61,547 bases of DNA from W0P28-013 sp964570565 (GTDB lineage Bacteria; Bacteroidota; Bacteroidia; Bacteroidales; Paludibacteraceae): contig CAZMYT010000009.1 of NCBI GenBank assembly GCA_964570565.1, positions 1-61,547 on the forward strand. Reading direction: 5' to 3'. The notes under the pieces were generated by a model. The model was not told where the DNA came from. It did no database searches and was given only the letters and a program-made list of their open reading frames with translations. Of this stretch, positions 32,681-41,790 are shown in pieces. The number at the start of each line of letters is the position of its first letter. Positions within the stretch are counted from its first letter, which is position 1. Made by a program: the position numbers and the translations under genes.

Positions 32681-34126
32681 TTGGAAATGAGAGTAATAAA
32701 ACAAAACCTAATCTTTACACTCCTACAGATGGTTGTTTTAGGTTTGGTTTTCTGGACTACTCCGGTGCAGGCTCAGACACCTGCACCGGAGAATCCGGTC
32801 TATGTCTATTTATTCTGGGGAGATGGATGCCCGCATTGCGCTGCAGCAAAACCTTTCTTGGAGAGTTTACCAACAAATTATCCAAATGTAATTTATCAAA
32901 GTTTTGAAATCTACAATGATCAAGATAATCTCCATTTTTTTGCTAATATGGCAGAAAAATATGAGATTGAGCAATTGGGCGTTCCAACAATATTTGTCGG
33001 ACCCTATTTTGTGCAGGGCTACAGTGGAGAATTAGATCAACAATTAATTGATGTCATCATCTATTGTTCTCAAAACGGATGCATTGATGCTGCTGAAGGA
33101 GTTGACAGGACTGTCGCGTCTACGATTGATAGGTTAACAAATCAACCACCAACCCCAACGATAATCACCAAGACCGCGACACCAACACCGGCAATTGCAG
33201 AAGTAACTCTTGTACCAACCGCACAGTCAGAATCATTGCTTCAATCCCAATCGATTGACATTCCATTTTTTGGAAGGGTTGATTTGGCACCAAAATCAGC
33301 CGCTTTCAGCACTGTGCTGATTGCCTTTGTCGATGGTTTTAACCCTTGTTCTCTTTGGGTGCTTTCGATGTTGATTGCGTTAACCCTGCATACTGGATCT
33401 CGAAAAAAAGTATTTACAATCGGAATTATCTTTCTATCAGTAACTGCCATTATCTACGCATTATTTATTGCAGGACTTTTCGGCATCTTGAAAATAGCCA
33501 GTTACCTGGGATGGATCCAGGCATTGGTCGCAATCGTCGCTCTCTTTTTTGCACTGGTAAACATCAAAGATTATTTCTGGTACAAAGAGGGACTTACTTT
33601 TACCATCGCAGAAGATAAGAAATCTGGATTGTTTAAGAAAATGCGCTCCGTGGTTGATGCCAGTCAATCTTTTTGGGGGCTCGTTGGCGCAACAATAGTC
33701 TTGGCTGCGGGTGTATCTTTGGTGGAGTTTTCTTGTACTGCGGGGTTCCCAATGATCTGGGTTAATCTTCTTAATTCACAGAATATTTCTGGACTAATTT
33801 TTGCATTATTGCTCTCGCTGTATATGGTGATCTATCAATTGGATGAATTGGTAATTTTCTTTTCTGCAGTTGTTACTTTAAAAGTTAGTCGGCTGGAAGA
33901 AAAACAAGGTCGTCTGTTGAAACTGGTCGGCGGTATGTTAATGCTGACCCTTTCCATTGTGATGTTGGTCGATCCATCGTTAATGAATAACCTGACCAGC
34001 TCTTTGGCAATATTTGGGCTTTCTATCTTGGCAACACTTTTTGTTTTACTACTTCACAGGGTCGTGCTGCCAATGCTCGGAATCCGTATTGGAACTGAAC
34101 TAAAAAAGAAAAAATCCGGAGGTTAA
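32681..34126 (+). CDS. Secreted thioredoxin domain fused to CcdA-like membrane transporter
   Basis: A 481-residue protein. A signal peptide (about residues 1-32, ending VQAQ) is followed by a thioredoxin-like domain with the active site GCPHC near 50 and cis-proline LGVPTIFVG near 105. A Thr/Pro linker follows (TPTIITKTATPTPA), then about six membrane segments with CcdA/DsbD-type cysteines in DGFNPCSLW near 225 and EFSCTAGFP near 350. DsbD-like proteins carry electrons from cytoplasmic thioredoxin across the membrane to reduce external thiols. Fusion in one chain is like DsbD but in reverse order. It follows the XRE fusion by five bases and probably works with the VKOR at 42317. Confidence 0.82.
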   Translation: MEMRVIKQNLIFTLLQMVVLGLVFWTTPVQAQTPAPENPVYVYLFWGDGCPHCAAAKPFLESLPTNYPNVIYQSFEIYNDQDNLHFFANMAEKYEIEQLGVPTIFVGPYFVQGYSGELDQQLIDVIIYCSQNGCIDAAEGVDRTVASTIDRLTNQPPTPTIITKTATPTPAIAEVTLVPTAQSESLLQSQSIDIPFFGRVDLAPKSAAFSTVLIAFVDGFNPCSLWVLSMLIALTLHTGSRKKVFTIGIIFLSVTAIIYALFIAGLFGILKIASYLGWIQALVAIVALFFALVNIKDYFWYKEGLTFTIAEDKKSGLFKKMRSVVDASQSFWGLVGATIVLAAGVSLVEFSCTAGFPMIWVNLLNSQNISGLIFALLLSLYMVIYQLDELVIFFSAVVTLKVSRLEEKQGRLLKLVGGMLMLTLSIVMLVDPSLMNNLTSSLAIFGLSILATLFVLLLHRVVLPMLGIRIGTELKKKKSGG

Positions 34127-34181
34127 TGTCAGTGAACTTGATAACTTCAAATGTTTGTTGCGCACTGATAAGGATGGCAAT

Positions 34182-34622
34182 ATGAGACTTGAATACGAAG
34201 AAATTATGGAAGCTGTAAATTTGCATAATCGTTTCTTGCTGGGTGAAACAGATGGAAAGAGGATGGATTTAGTAGATGCAGATCTTTATAGTGCAGGTTT
34301 GGTTGGGGCAAATCTGAAATTTGTAAGTCTTGAAGGTGCTAATCTAAAACGCTCATTACTCTGTAATGCGAATTTAGAAGAGGCCAATCTTAAGGGTGCG
34401 TTTTTTAAAGAGGCTATTTTACAAGGAGCCAATTTGAAAAATGCACAGTTACAAGGTGCAAGTTTCAAAGGCGCAAATCTGGACCAGTCTATTTTGACAG
34501 GTGCAAATCTCACTGGAGCCGATTTGGAAGATGCAACTTTATCAGGAGCCGTTTACGATAAGAAAACGGTTTGGCCTGATGAATTTAACCCGGAATTATC
34601 GGGTGCCGTGTTCGCTTCTTAG
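34182..34622 (+). CDS. Pentapeptide-repeat protein
   Basis: A 146-residue protein whose residues about 30-130 are A(N/D)LxX repeats (LVGANLKFVSLEGANLKRSL, ANLEEANLKGAFFKEAILQG), forming a right-handed quadrilateral beta-helix. Functions in the family vary from gyrase protection to unknown. The start at 34182 is chosen because AAGGATGGCAAT precedes it; the frame extends upstream without a better start. It lies in the redox cluster between the thioredoxin-CcdA protein and a NifX protein. Confidence 0.8.
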   Translation: MRLEYEEIMEAVNLHNRFLLGETDGKRMDLVDADLYSAGLVGANLKFVSLEGANLKRSLLCNANLEEANLKGAFFKEAILQGANLKNAQLQGASFKGANLDQSILTGANLTGADLEDATLSGAVYDKKTVWPDEFNPELSGAVFAS

Positions 34623-34649
34623 TATCAATTGGCAATTCTTGGAGGATTA

Positions 34650-34988
34650 ATGATTGCAATATTTACCGCTCAGGATCAATATCTCGACAGTACTAAAGAT
34701 GATCGTTTTGGGCGATGCCCGTGGTTTATTAAGGTGGATACAATTTCGAATCAATGGGAAGCATTTCCAAACCCGGGGGTTGGTCACTCAAGTGGGGCTG
34801 GGGTTTCTGCTGCTCAATTCGTCATTGATCAGAAAGCTGAAGCAGTTATCAGTGGAGATTTTGGCCCGCACGCAGTGGATGCATTTCATGCGGCTAATAT
34901 TTCGATGTTTCTTTATTCAAAAGATATTTCTTCGATTCAGCAAGCTGTTGAGGGCTTTAAACAAGAGAAGTTCTCACGTTTAAGCTGA
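34650..34988 (+). CDS. NifX/ORP-type cofactor-binding protein
   Basis: A 112-residue single-domain protein of the dinitrogenase Fe-Mo cofactor biosynthesis family (NifX, NifB C-terminus, orange protein ORP). Typical pattern: IAIFTAQDQYLDSTKDDRFG near the start, AQFVIDQKAEAVISGDFGPH near 62-81, and a Rossmann-like end. There are no nitrogenase genes, so an ORP-like role in binding a metal-sulfur cluster for the adjoining MinD ATPases is more likely. Start at 34650 with GGAGG just upstream. Next gene 19 bases on is a ferredoxin-MinD ATPase. Confidence 0.85.
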   Translation: MIAIFTAQDQYLDSTKDDRFGRCPWFIKVDTISNQWEAFPNPGVGHSSGAGVSAAQFVIDQKAEAVISGDFGPHAVDAFHAANISMFLYSKDISSIQQAVEGFKQEKFSRLS

Positions 34989-35007
34989 ACGAATCCAGGA
35001 GTTCACA

Positions 35008-35862
35008 GTGCGAATCGCAGTAGCAAGTGGAAAAGGTGGCACTGGCAAAACCACCATTGCAACCAGCCTCACACTTAGTCTGGTTGTTTACGGAGAAGTT
35101 CACTACGTTGATTGTGATGTTGAAGCGCCAAATGGTCATATTTTTCTTAAGCCGCAAATCACTCATCAATCAAATGCCGTGATCCGCATCCCTGTGATCA
35201 ACAAAGACGTCTGCTCGCTATGCGGCAGATGTGTAGAAGTGTGTCAATTTCATGCCCTGGCAAAAATTGGAAAAATGATCATGACTTTTCCACAACTCTG
35301 CCATGGGTGCGGTAGCTGTACCATCAATTGTCCGGAACATGCCATCACCGAATTAGCAAATCCTATAGGCGTGATCGAATCTGGTATTACTGCTCAAGGT
35401 TTGTTTTTTTCTCAAGGGCGCTTGAACATTAGCGAACCAATGGCAACCCCAATCATCAGACAGCTAAAAAGAACAATTTCTGTAAATGATTCCATAGTTG
35501 TTTTGGATGCACCGCCGGGTGCTTCTTGTTCTGTTGTTGAAACACTGCGGAGTGTTGATTTTGTCTTGCTTGTGGCAGAACCTACGCCTTTTGGAGTGCA
35601 TGATCTCAAGCAGATGATAGGTATTGTGACCGAGATGGGAATTCCAGCCGGCGTAATCATCAATCGAGAAAAAACTTCTTTTTCTCCTTTGGAAGATCTG
35701 TGCTCTGATTTTCATGTACCGATCTTAATGCATATTCCTTTCGATCGACGGATTGCTGCAGGATTGGCTGAAGGGCAGACACTAATCGAGATTAATCCTG
35801 ACTATTCACAAAGACTGCAAGATGTCTATCACCATATTTCTTCCATCATTGCTTCAAAATAA
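35008..35862 (+). CDS. MinD-type ATPase with ferredoxin insert, first of pair
   Basis: A 284-residue P-loop ATPase. The deviant Walker A SGKGGTGKTT is near residue 8. An inserted eight-cysteine ferredoxin segment (CSLCGRCVEVC near 70 and CHGCGSCTINC near 94) would bind two [4Fe-4S] clusters. VVLDAPPGASC near 165 is the switch/Walker B region. Such paired ATPases occur with NifX/ORP proteins; in Desulfovibrio the ORP complex couples them to a metal cluster and affects cell division, from memory. Forms a tight operon with the next two genes. Confidence 0.88.
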   Translation: MRIAVASGKGGTGKTTIATSLTLSLVVYGEVHYVDCDVEAPNGHIFLKPQITHQSNAVIRIPVINKDVCSLCGRCVEVCQFHALAKIGKMIMTFPQLCHGCGSCTINCPEHAITELANPIGVIESGITAQGLFFSQGRLNISEPMATPIIRQLKRTISVNDSIVVLDAPPGASCSVVETLRSVDFVLLVAEPTPFGVHDLKQMIGIVTEMGIPAGVIINREKTSFSPLEDLCSDFHVPILMHIPFDRRIAAGLAEGQTLIEINPDYSQRLQDVYHHISSIIASK

Positions 35863-35871
35863 GGAACAATC

Positions 35872-36264
35872 ATGCCTCAACTTGAAAAAGGTGGTAAATG
35901 GGTGTTTGGATGGGTTGTGGTAAACCAATATTTAACATTTCAGGTTCCGCCTGATGCTTATGATGAGTATGGCTTTATGACTAATCAAGAACTCGCGTTC
36001 ACTAAAGGAAGTCGACGATCTGGAGGGTTTGGTGTCGGCAGGCTTGAGATATTAAATTCTAATGAATTTATGACGAAACGAATTATTACAAAGACAACCA
36101 TGGGTAGAAATAGGCAAATTTCACTCCCTGTTGAACTGGGGATAAAACCTGAAACGCGATTATTGGCCGTTAGAGGAAGTAACTACGCATTAGGTTTCTT
36201 ACTTCAAGGTCCGATTGTGGAATTAGCACTCATGCACCCTGAGATTGAGGTGTTCACAGTATGA
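35872..36264 (+). CDS. Conserved hypothetical protein between the MinD pair
   Basis: A 130-residue protein of no family I can name. The C-terminal part (TTMGRNRQISLPVELGIKPE, then TRLLAVRGSNYALGFLLQGP) resembles AbrB-like or small beta-barrel modules with a 'RNRQISLPxEL' stretch. No cysteine clusters or membrane segments. It is nine bases after the first MinD gene and overlaps the second by four bases, so it is made in step with them and probably belongs to the same complex. Confidence 0.7.
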   Translation: MPQLEKGGKWVFGWVVVNQYLTFQVPPDAYDEYGFMTNQELAFTKGSRRSGGFGVGRLEILNSNEFMTKRIITKTTMGRNRQISLPVELGIKPETRLLAVRGSNYALGFLLQGPIVELALMHPEIEVFTV

Positions 36265-37178
36265 AACAAATAGTCATCCTCAGTGGCAAAGGTGGAACGG
36301 GGAAGACAAGTGTCAGTGCGGCTTTCGCACATCTCAGTTCTTCACTTGAATGTTCAATTTCACCCGTTTTTGTTGATGCTGATGTAGACGCAGCCAACCT
36401 TAGTTTGGTTCTGACTCCCGAAATATCCCAGACGAGTGAATTCTGGGGAGGATCTTTGGCTGAAATTGATGCCGAGAATTGTCTGGGTTGTGGATCGTGT
36501 GTGACTGTATGCCGTTATGATGCAGTTGTTCCAGATGCACACCATAAAAATATTTTCGTCATCGATCCCATTGCTTGTGATGGTTGTGCTGCTTGTGTGT
36601 ATGCTTGTCAGCAGAACGCGATCAGCATGATACCTCAACAAGAAGGGCATTGGTATAGATCAAATTCACCATATGGAACCTTGTTTCATGCCGAATTATT
36701 CCCCGGAAAAGAAAATTCTGGCAAACTGGTCACCTTGATCAAACAACAGGCTAAGTTGTGGGCAGAAGAGTATCAATCTCAGGTAGTGATTGTAGATGGT
36801 CCGCCGGGGATTGGCTGCCCTGTCATTTCTGCTTGTGCTGGTGCAGATTTGGGCTTTATAGTGACTGAACCGAGCCTTTCAGGATTACATGATCTGAAAC
36901 GAGTATTGGAAACCCTGAATCATTTTCGGATTCCGACTGTCATTTGTATCAACAAGGCAGATTTGTATTTGGAAGGAACAAGACAAATAAAGGAATTCGC
37001 GGCTTCAGAAGGCATTGAAGTACTTGGAGAAATTCCTTTTGATGAACATATTGTTGATGCAATGCTGCAAGGTTCCCCCGTTACATCGCTTTTTTCAGAA
37101 TCGCCAGCTTCGCAAGCCATTAACCAGATATGGAAAAATCTATACTCAAAATTCTTGGTTCAAAAGGAATCATCATGA
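36261..37178 (+). CDS. MinD-type ATPase with ferredoxin insert, second of pair
   Basis: A 305-residue partner of the ATPase at 35008. Walker A SGKGGTGKTS is near residue 8, ferredoxin cysteines CLGCGSCVTVC near 74 and CDGCAACVYAC near 107, and VIVDGPPGIGCP near 178. It likely forms a heterodimer with the first ATPase and binds clusters with the NifX-like protein. Overlaps the preceding gene by four bases and the following MIP18 gene by ATGA. Confidence 0.88.
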   Translation: MKQIVILSGKGGTGKTSVSAAFAHLSSSLECSISPVFVDADVDAANLSLVLTPEISQTSEFWGGSLAEIDAENCLGCGSCVTVCRYDAVVPDAHHKNIFVIDPIACDGCAACVYACQQNAISMIPQQEGHWYRSNSPYGTLFHAELFPGKENSGKLVTLIKQQAKLWAEEYQSQVVIVDGPPGIGCPVISACAGADLGFIVTEPSLSGLHDLKRVLETLNHFRIPTVICINKADLYLEGTRQIKEFAASEGIEVLGEIPFDEHIVDAMLQGSPVTSLFSESPASQAINQIWKNLYSKFLVQKESS

Positions 37179-37480
37179 TGAATCCACAAGAAATCCAGGA
37201 AGTGATCCTACAAAAACTGACCAAGGTCATTGATCCAGAAACCAATGTGGATGTGATCAAGATGAAATTAATACAGGATCTCCAGGTGGATGATGCGTTG
37301 AAAGTGTCTTATGTATTTCGCCCTTCGTCTCCATTGTGCCCATTGGCAGTTCCTCTTGCGTTGGAAATTATCCAAACAGTGAGAGAAGTTCAAGAAATCA
37401 ACGGACAAACCATCACGGTTATCGATTATGTACAAGCAGATGAGTTGAACAAAACGCTGAGGGAATTATTAGAAGGTTAA
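37175..37480 (+). CDS. MIP18/DUF59-family iron-sulfur assembly protein
   Basis: A 101-residue MIP18-like protein: QEVILQKLTKVIDPETNVDV at the N-terminus, a central DDALKVSYVFRPSSPLCPLA with one cysteine, and a helical end. SufT/MIP18 proteins help deliver Fe-S clusters. The start at 37175 overlaps the stop of the MinD gene and has AAAAGGAA upstream; an earlier start at 37130 would lie deep in that gene. Its place after two cluster-binding ATPases supports an Fe-S role. Confidence 0.82.
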   Translation: MMNPQEIQEVILQKLTKVIDPETNVDVIKMKLIQDLQVDDALKVSYVFRPSSPLCPLAVPLALEIIQTVREVQEINGQTITVIDYVQADELNKTLRELLEG

Positions 37481-37503
37481 GAGCATAAACTGGAGTTTAG
37501 GCT

Positions 37504-38331
37504 GTGAAAATTGTTTGTGTAGTTGAAAATGACGTTAGTAAAGGATTCGACCTTCAAAGTGAACATGGTCTTTCTTTTTGGATTGAAACACCTCATGGTG
37601 TAGTTCTTTTTGATACCGGTCAAACAGACTCAGTGTTTTCTCATAATCTAAAAACACTTGGATTGTCGCTGCAGAAAGTAACTGCTTTGGCATTAAGTCA
37701 TGCTCACTATGATCATACCGGTGGGTTTGAAACCGTGCTCACAACCCAAAAAGACATGCCAATCTATGCAAGCCCGGATATATTTCGACCTCGTTATGCT
37801 TTACGAAACGGGGAGTATCAAACTGCGGGGATAAAATTCGACCAATCAAGACTTGCATCCCTGGCAAAAATCAATTTGTGTGATCAACCCATTGAAATAA
37901 TACCCGGTCTTTGGACAACCGGAGTAATTGTCGAACGCCCGGAACCAATAGGAAGCAGTCCGCATCTTTTTATTCGAACAGGAAAGGGATGGGAGGCAGA
38001 TTCTTATCTGGATGATATGTCATTAGTGTATAAAACATCATCGGGCTTGATACTGATTTGCGGCTGCTGTCATGCAGGCTTAGTAAATACACTATTTCAT
38101 GTGAAATGCCTTTTTACTGAACCGATTATTGCTGTTATTGGAGGCATTCACTTGATCCATGCAGATGACCAATATCTGGATCATGTGGTATCAGTCATTG
38201 CAGAGTCCTTTCCAAAACTGGATCTTTATCTGAACCATTGCACTGGCGAGAATGCATTTGCGAAATTATCAAAGGCTTTTGGAAAAAGGGTAAATAAATG
38301 TCCCGCGGGAACAGTTCTTGAATTTATATAA
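37504..38331 (+). CDS. Metallo-beta-lactamase-fold hydrolase
   Basis: A 275-residue MBL-fold protein. ALSHAHYDHTGGF near residue 62 supplies the HxHxDH zinc motif. The later ligands are in LICGCCHAGLVN near 183 and LYLNHCTGENAF near 243. It is closest in style to the dihydropterin ribofuranosyl-aminobenzene phosphate synthase-like group of anaerobes, which often accompany NifX/MinD genes. Substrate unknown. No signal peptide, so cytoplasmic. Confidence 0.85.
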   Translation: MKIVCVVENDVSKGFDLQSEHGLSFWIETPHGVVLFDTGQTDSVFSHNLKTLGLSLQKVTALALSHAHYDHTGGFETVLTTQKDMPIYASPDIFRPRYALRNGEYQTAGIKFDQSRLASLAKINLCDQPIEIIPGLWTTGVIVERPEPIGSSPHLFIRTGKGWEADSYLDDMSLVYKTSSGLILICGCCHAGLVNTLFHVKCLFTEPIIAVIGGIHLIHADDQYLDHVVSVIAESFPKLDLYLNHCTGENAFAKLSKAFGKRVNKCPAGTVLEFI

Positions 38332-38373
38332 ACGAATTTCTTCAATCGAATGCCAATCTGGAGAGGAAGAAAG

Positions 38374-38814
38374 ATGACAACAAAAATTGGAATTATCATT
38401 TGTGATCGTTACCGAACTTGTGCAGGAGGTAAATGTTTGCGCGCATTAAAAAATCGAGAAGGCGCATTTAGTATCTATGCTGACACAGAGGTAGAACTTG
38501 TTGGGTACACCACCTGCGACGGCTGCCCAGGCGGAAATATCGAATATGTAGGGGAAGAAATGGTAAAGAATGGTGCACAGGTGATCCACCTGGCAACAGG
38601 TTTTTTGGTTGGTTATCCGCCATGTCCTTATATAGAGAGTTTTAAAAACTTTCTGGAAAAACGATATCAAGTGAGTGTAGTTTTTGGCACTCATCCTATC
38701 CCTCAGAAGTATTGGGACCTTCACACACAACTTGGAACATGGGAAGATCCTTGTTGGCAGCCTTTACTTGCAGCAACCATCTCTGATGAAAAAACCCGTG
38801 AAGCATACAATTAA
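38374..38814 (+). CDS. CGGC-domain protein
   Basis: A 146-residue CGGC-family protein. CDRYRTCAGGKCLRAL near residues 10-25 and YTTCDGCPGGNIEYVG near 46-61 carry the cysteine pairs that define this putative metal-binding family. PPCPYIESFKNFLEKRY near 87 has another cysteine. The start at 38374 is supported by GAGAGGAAGAA; an in-frame ATG at 38350 lacks a site. Role unknown; metal or cluster handling fits the neighbourhood. Confidence 0.82.
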   Translation: MTTKIGIIICDRYRTCAGGKCLRALKNREGAFSIYADTEVELVGYTTCDGCPGGNIEYVGEEMVKNGAQVIHLATGFLVGYPPCPYIESFKNFLEKRYQVSVVFGTHPIPQKYWDLHTQLGTWEDPCWQPLLAATISDEKTREAYN

Positions 38815-38890
38815 AAGGATAGACCAAACAGAGAATCAGCAGCTTATTGATTAAAACGAGTTTTCAGAATGGCCTACTGGAGGATGAAGT

Positions 38891-39244
38891 ATGAATGTAA
38901 AAAGAATTGATAGTATCACCGCAGAAACTGTACAAAGCGGCGTCGGCGTGACAAAAAAAGTATTAATCTCTCATGAGGAAGCACCCAATTTTGCCATGCG
39001 CTGTTTTGAAATTCAACCTGGCGGAAGTATGCCGAATCATACCAACCAGGTTGAACATGAACAGTTTGTACTAAGTGGAAGTGCAAAAATTGGGATTGGC
39101 GAGGAGATTGTTGAGGTCAAGAAGGACGACATTGTATTCATCCCTGCTGACGTTCCGCACTGGTACAGGAATAGTGGCGACGAGCCATTTATATTTTTAT
39201 GTCTTGTGCCAAATAAACCCGACGTCACCACGATCCTGAAATGA
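38891..39244 (+). CDS. Single-domain cupin protein
   Basis: A 117-residue cupin. Motif 1 G(X)5HxH-like sequence is GGSMPNHTNQVEHEQFVLSG near residues 45-64, and motif 2 is DIVFIPADVPHWYRNSGDEP near 82-101. Three histidines and a glutamate fit a metal site. It overlaps the following radical SAM gene by four bases. Enzymatic or ligand-binding role not known. Confidence 0.82.
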   Translation: MNVKRIDSITAETVQSGVGVTKKVLISHEEAPNFAMRCFEIQPGGSMPNHTNQVEHEQFVLSGSAKIGIGEEIVEVKKDDIVFIPADVPHWYRNSGDEPFIFLCLVPNKPDVTTILK

Positions 39245-40188
39245 TTGTTTTTGGTCCTGTTCCATCTCGACGGCTTGGTTTCAGTCTTGGGGTTAACCAC
39301 ATTCCCCCGAAGCACTGCCCCTATGCCTGCGTTTATTGTCAGGTCGGCAGAACTACTTGCTTAGAAACAAAGCGTCAAGACTTTTACCCATTGGACCAAA
39401 TGCTTGCAGAGGTTGAGAGAAAAATCCAGGAAAGCACTCATGCTGGTAGAACGATTGATTATCTAAGTCTGGTTCCGGACGGTGAACCTGCTCTAGACAG
39501 AAACCTCTATCAACTGATTAAAGGATTGAGTGCATTTGAAATTCCAGTGGCAGTCATCTCAAATGCATCGTTGATCGACCATGATGAAGTACAAGAAGCC
39601 TTATTTTTAGCAGACTGGGTATCTCTTAAGATTGATAGCACAAATGAATCAGATTGGCATCGAATTAATCGACCGCATCGTAGTCTCTCACTTTCTTCCA
39701 TTTTGACCGGAACTCTGGCTTTTCAAAAGCGATTTCAAGGAGAGTTGGTTACCGAGACAATGTTAATCTCAGGCATAAATGATGATGAGAGATCAATCTC
39801 GCAGTTATCAACTTTTTTACAAGAATTGCAGCCATTCAAATCATATATGTCAATTCCTATTCGTCCGCCGGCAGAACCCTGGGTAAAAGCTCCGGATAGC
39901 GAGTCGATGCGAATTATTCTGGATGTAATTCAGCAAGAACTTCCGTTTGCTGATGTGTTGTTTGATCAAGAAAATGCAGATTTTGTATCGACAGGGAACA
40001 TGGTTGATGACATTTTAGCTATTCTCGCTGTCCATCCAATTTACGAAAAAGCTCTTCGAGCCATGTTGAAAAGAGCAGGAGCTGATTGGAGCATTATTGA
40101 AGGTTTATTGAAGTATGGTTTGCTTTCCACAATTCAATATCGAGATCAATTATTCTTTCTATCCAATTCTCGCGGTACCAAATCATAG
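39241..40188 (+). CDS. Radical SAM protein
   Basis: A 315-residue radical SAM enzyme. HCPYACVYCQVG near residues 22-33 gives the CxxxCxxC cluster-binding motif after GPVPSRRLGFSLGVN, an arrangement seen in a widespread uncharacterised group. LVPDGEPAL near 80 is the GGE-like SAM site. A C-terminal helical region (about 245-300) ends the protein. The reaction is unknown; the Fe-S context suggests cofactor work. Confidence 0.88.
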   Translation: MIVFGPVPSRRLGFSLGVNHIPPKHCPYACVYCQVGRTTCLETKRQDFYPLDQMLAEVERKIQESTHAGRTIDYLSLVPDGEPALDRNLYQLIKGLSAFEIPVAVISNASLIDHDEVQEALFLADWVSLKIDSTNESDWHRINRPHRSLSLSSILTGTLAFQKRFQGELVTETMLISGINDDERSISQLSTFLQELQPFKSYMSIPIRPPAEPWVKAPDSESMRIILDVIQQELPFADVLFDQENADFVSTGNMVDDILAILAVHPIYEKALRAMLKRAGADWSIIEGLLKYGLLSTIQYRDQLFFLSNSRGTKS

Positions 40189-40197
40189 AGGTACAAC

Positions 40198-41043
40198 ATG
40201 TTTGATCATTTTCATCCAATCATCAATATCTTGTTACTTAGCTTTATGGCCAGCCTTGGAACCGGATTAGGTGGCTTGATCGCAATACTCCGCAAGCCAG
40301 GTAAACGATCATATGGATTACTCATGGGCATCACAGCCGGAGTGATGATCTGTCTTTCGTTCCTAGAGTTGGTTAACGAAGCCTGGGAAATGGCAGGTCC
40401 GTGGACTGCCACCATTGGTTTTGGTATTGGTGCAACCTTTATGTTTCTGTTGGATCATTTCGCTCCGCATATTCGTTTTGCTGAAAAGGAAATACCTGGA
40501 ACCAGTGATGTTGATCCTTGCCCGAACACGGATTGTCATTCACGCGGCCGAAGACGATTTGGTAGGTTGGCTCATCGCAACCAAATTACCGACTATAAAT
40601 TAGTTAATACTGGGCTATTGTTGGCTGTGGGGATCACACTTCACAACCTGCCAGAAGGTATCGCTGTCGGCGCTGGTTATCTTCAAAATCCAACTTTTGG
40701 CTTGTTTATCGCGGTCGCGATTCTGTTGCACAACATCCCTGAAGGAATCGCAACGGCACTTCCTTTATGTAAAGGGGGAGTGTGCCGCTGGGATGCCTTC
40801 AAAGTAGCTTTTTTATCTGGATTGGCTGAACCAGTTGGTGCTTTGTTGGCAAGTCTATTTTTGGTTACTTTTAAACAATTAGTACCTGGCGCATTGGCAT
40901 TCGCAGGCGGGGTGATGGTATTCATCACTTTGGACGAGTTAATACCTACTGCCCGAGAATTTGGGCATGAACATTACGTCGCGATCGGCATCATCATTGG
41001 CTCCATGTTTGTTTTCATATTATCAGGAATTTTTGGGATTTAG
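40198..41043 (+). CDS. ZIP-family metal transporter
   Basis: A 281-residue membrane protein with about eight membrane segments. The ZIP metal sites HNLPEGIAVG near residue 147 and HNIPEGIATA near 181 are intact, and a His/Asp-rich cytoplasmic loop (TDVDPCPNTDCHSRGRRRFG region, about 98-125) lies between. ZIP proteins import Zn2+, Fe2+ or similar ions. It could supply metal for the cluster-building proteins around it; the metal cannot be read from sequence. Confidence 0.9.
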   Translation: MFDHFHPIINILLLSFMASLGTGLGGLIAILRKPGKRSYGLLMGITAGVMICLSFLELVNEAWEMAGPWTATIGFGIGATFMFLLDHFAPHIRFAEKEIPGTSDVDPCPNTDCHSRGRRRFGRLAHRNQITDYKLVNTGLLLAVGITLHNLPEGIAVGAGYLQNPTFGLFIAVAILLHNIPEGIATALPLCKGGVCRWDAFKVAFLSGLAEPVGALLASLFLVTFKQLVPGALAFAGGVMVFITLDELIPTAREFGHEHYVAIGIIIGSMFVFILSGIFGI

Positions 41044-41057
41044 ATAAAGGAGGAATC

Positions 41058-41786
41058 ATGGAATTATTGCAGCAAATCTTGGAATCACTTCCAGATGAAC
41101 CAATCTCTGTGCGCAAGATAATCATTGGCGTTCATTGGACTTTGGTTTGCAGCAAGTATGGCGGACTGGGATCAACCCTAACCAATTGTGGGCCTCATGG
41201 TCACTCACATATCAGGGATGTGGGATCTTTACATCACAAAAGCGCGCAAGAGTTAGCGCAATGGGTTCTTTCAGATAATCTGTTAGAAGCCAGTATTGGA
41301 ATTGCGGCACTCAATTCTCTCATAAGCGTTGATGAAGATAAGATGGTTCAAGTAAATGCAGCCGATGTTATCGGACGTGAAGGTAAAGATAAAAATGTTG
41401 TCGTTGTTGGACATTTTCCATTTGTCGAAAAAATGAAATCCATAACAAAAAAATGTTGGGTCATCGAAAAACGTCCATTTGGAGATGATTTCCCGGAAGA
41501 ATCCGCAGAAGAGTTTATTCCACAGGCAGATGTGATTGCAATTACTGGAACAGCTTTCATCAACCATTCCATGACCGGTTTGCTATCCCTTTGCCACCCC
41601 ACAGCACAAGTCATGGTATTGGGGCCATCCACACCGCTCTCACCCATATTATACGATTATGGCATATCATTTTTATCAGGATCGCGGGTAATAGATGAAG
41701 AAGCTGCTGCGTTGACCATCCAACAGGGAGCAGCCTTTCCACAAGTAAAAGGGGTTCGGTTAGTAACAATGTCAAAAGAGGTGTAG
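41058..41786 (+). CDS. DUF364/DUF4213 protein
   Basis: A 242-residue protein of the DUF364 type: an N-terminal DUF4213 part (IIIGVHWTLVCSKYGGLGST near residues 15-34) and a Rossmann-like DUF364 part (VVVVGHFPFVEKM near 114, FINHSMTGLLSL near 169, VMVLGPSTPLSPILYDYG near 185). Members are thought to bind metals or tetrapyrrole-like ligands and sit near chelatase or cofactor genes. It begins 14 bases after the ZIP gene with AAAGGAGGAA, so the two are co-expressed. Confidence 0.85.
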   Translation: MELLQQILESLPDEPISVRKIIIGVHWTLVCSKYGGLGSTLTNCGPHGHSHIRDVGSLHHKSAQELAQWVLSDNLLEASIGIAALNSLISVDEDKMVQVNAADVIGREGKDKNVVVVGHFPFVEKMKSITKKCWVIEKRPFGDDFPEESAEEFIPQADVIAITGTAFINHSMTGLLSLCHPTAQVMVLGPSTPLSPILYDYGISFLSGSRVIDEEAAALTIQQGAAFPQVKGVRLVTMSKEV

Positions 41787-41790
41787 TTCA

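Noticed and set aside
31644..37480. Nitrogen fixation genes
   Set aside because: NifX-type domains occur, but no nifHDK, nifB or nifEN gene is present; the context fits ORP-type clusters better.
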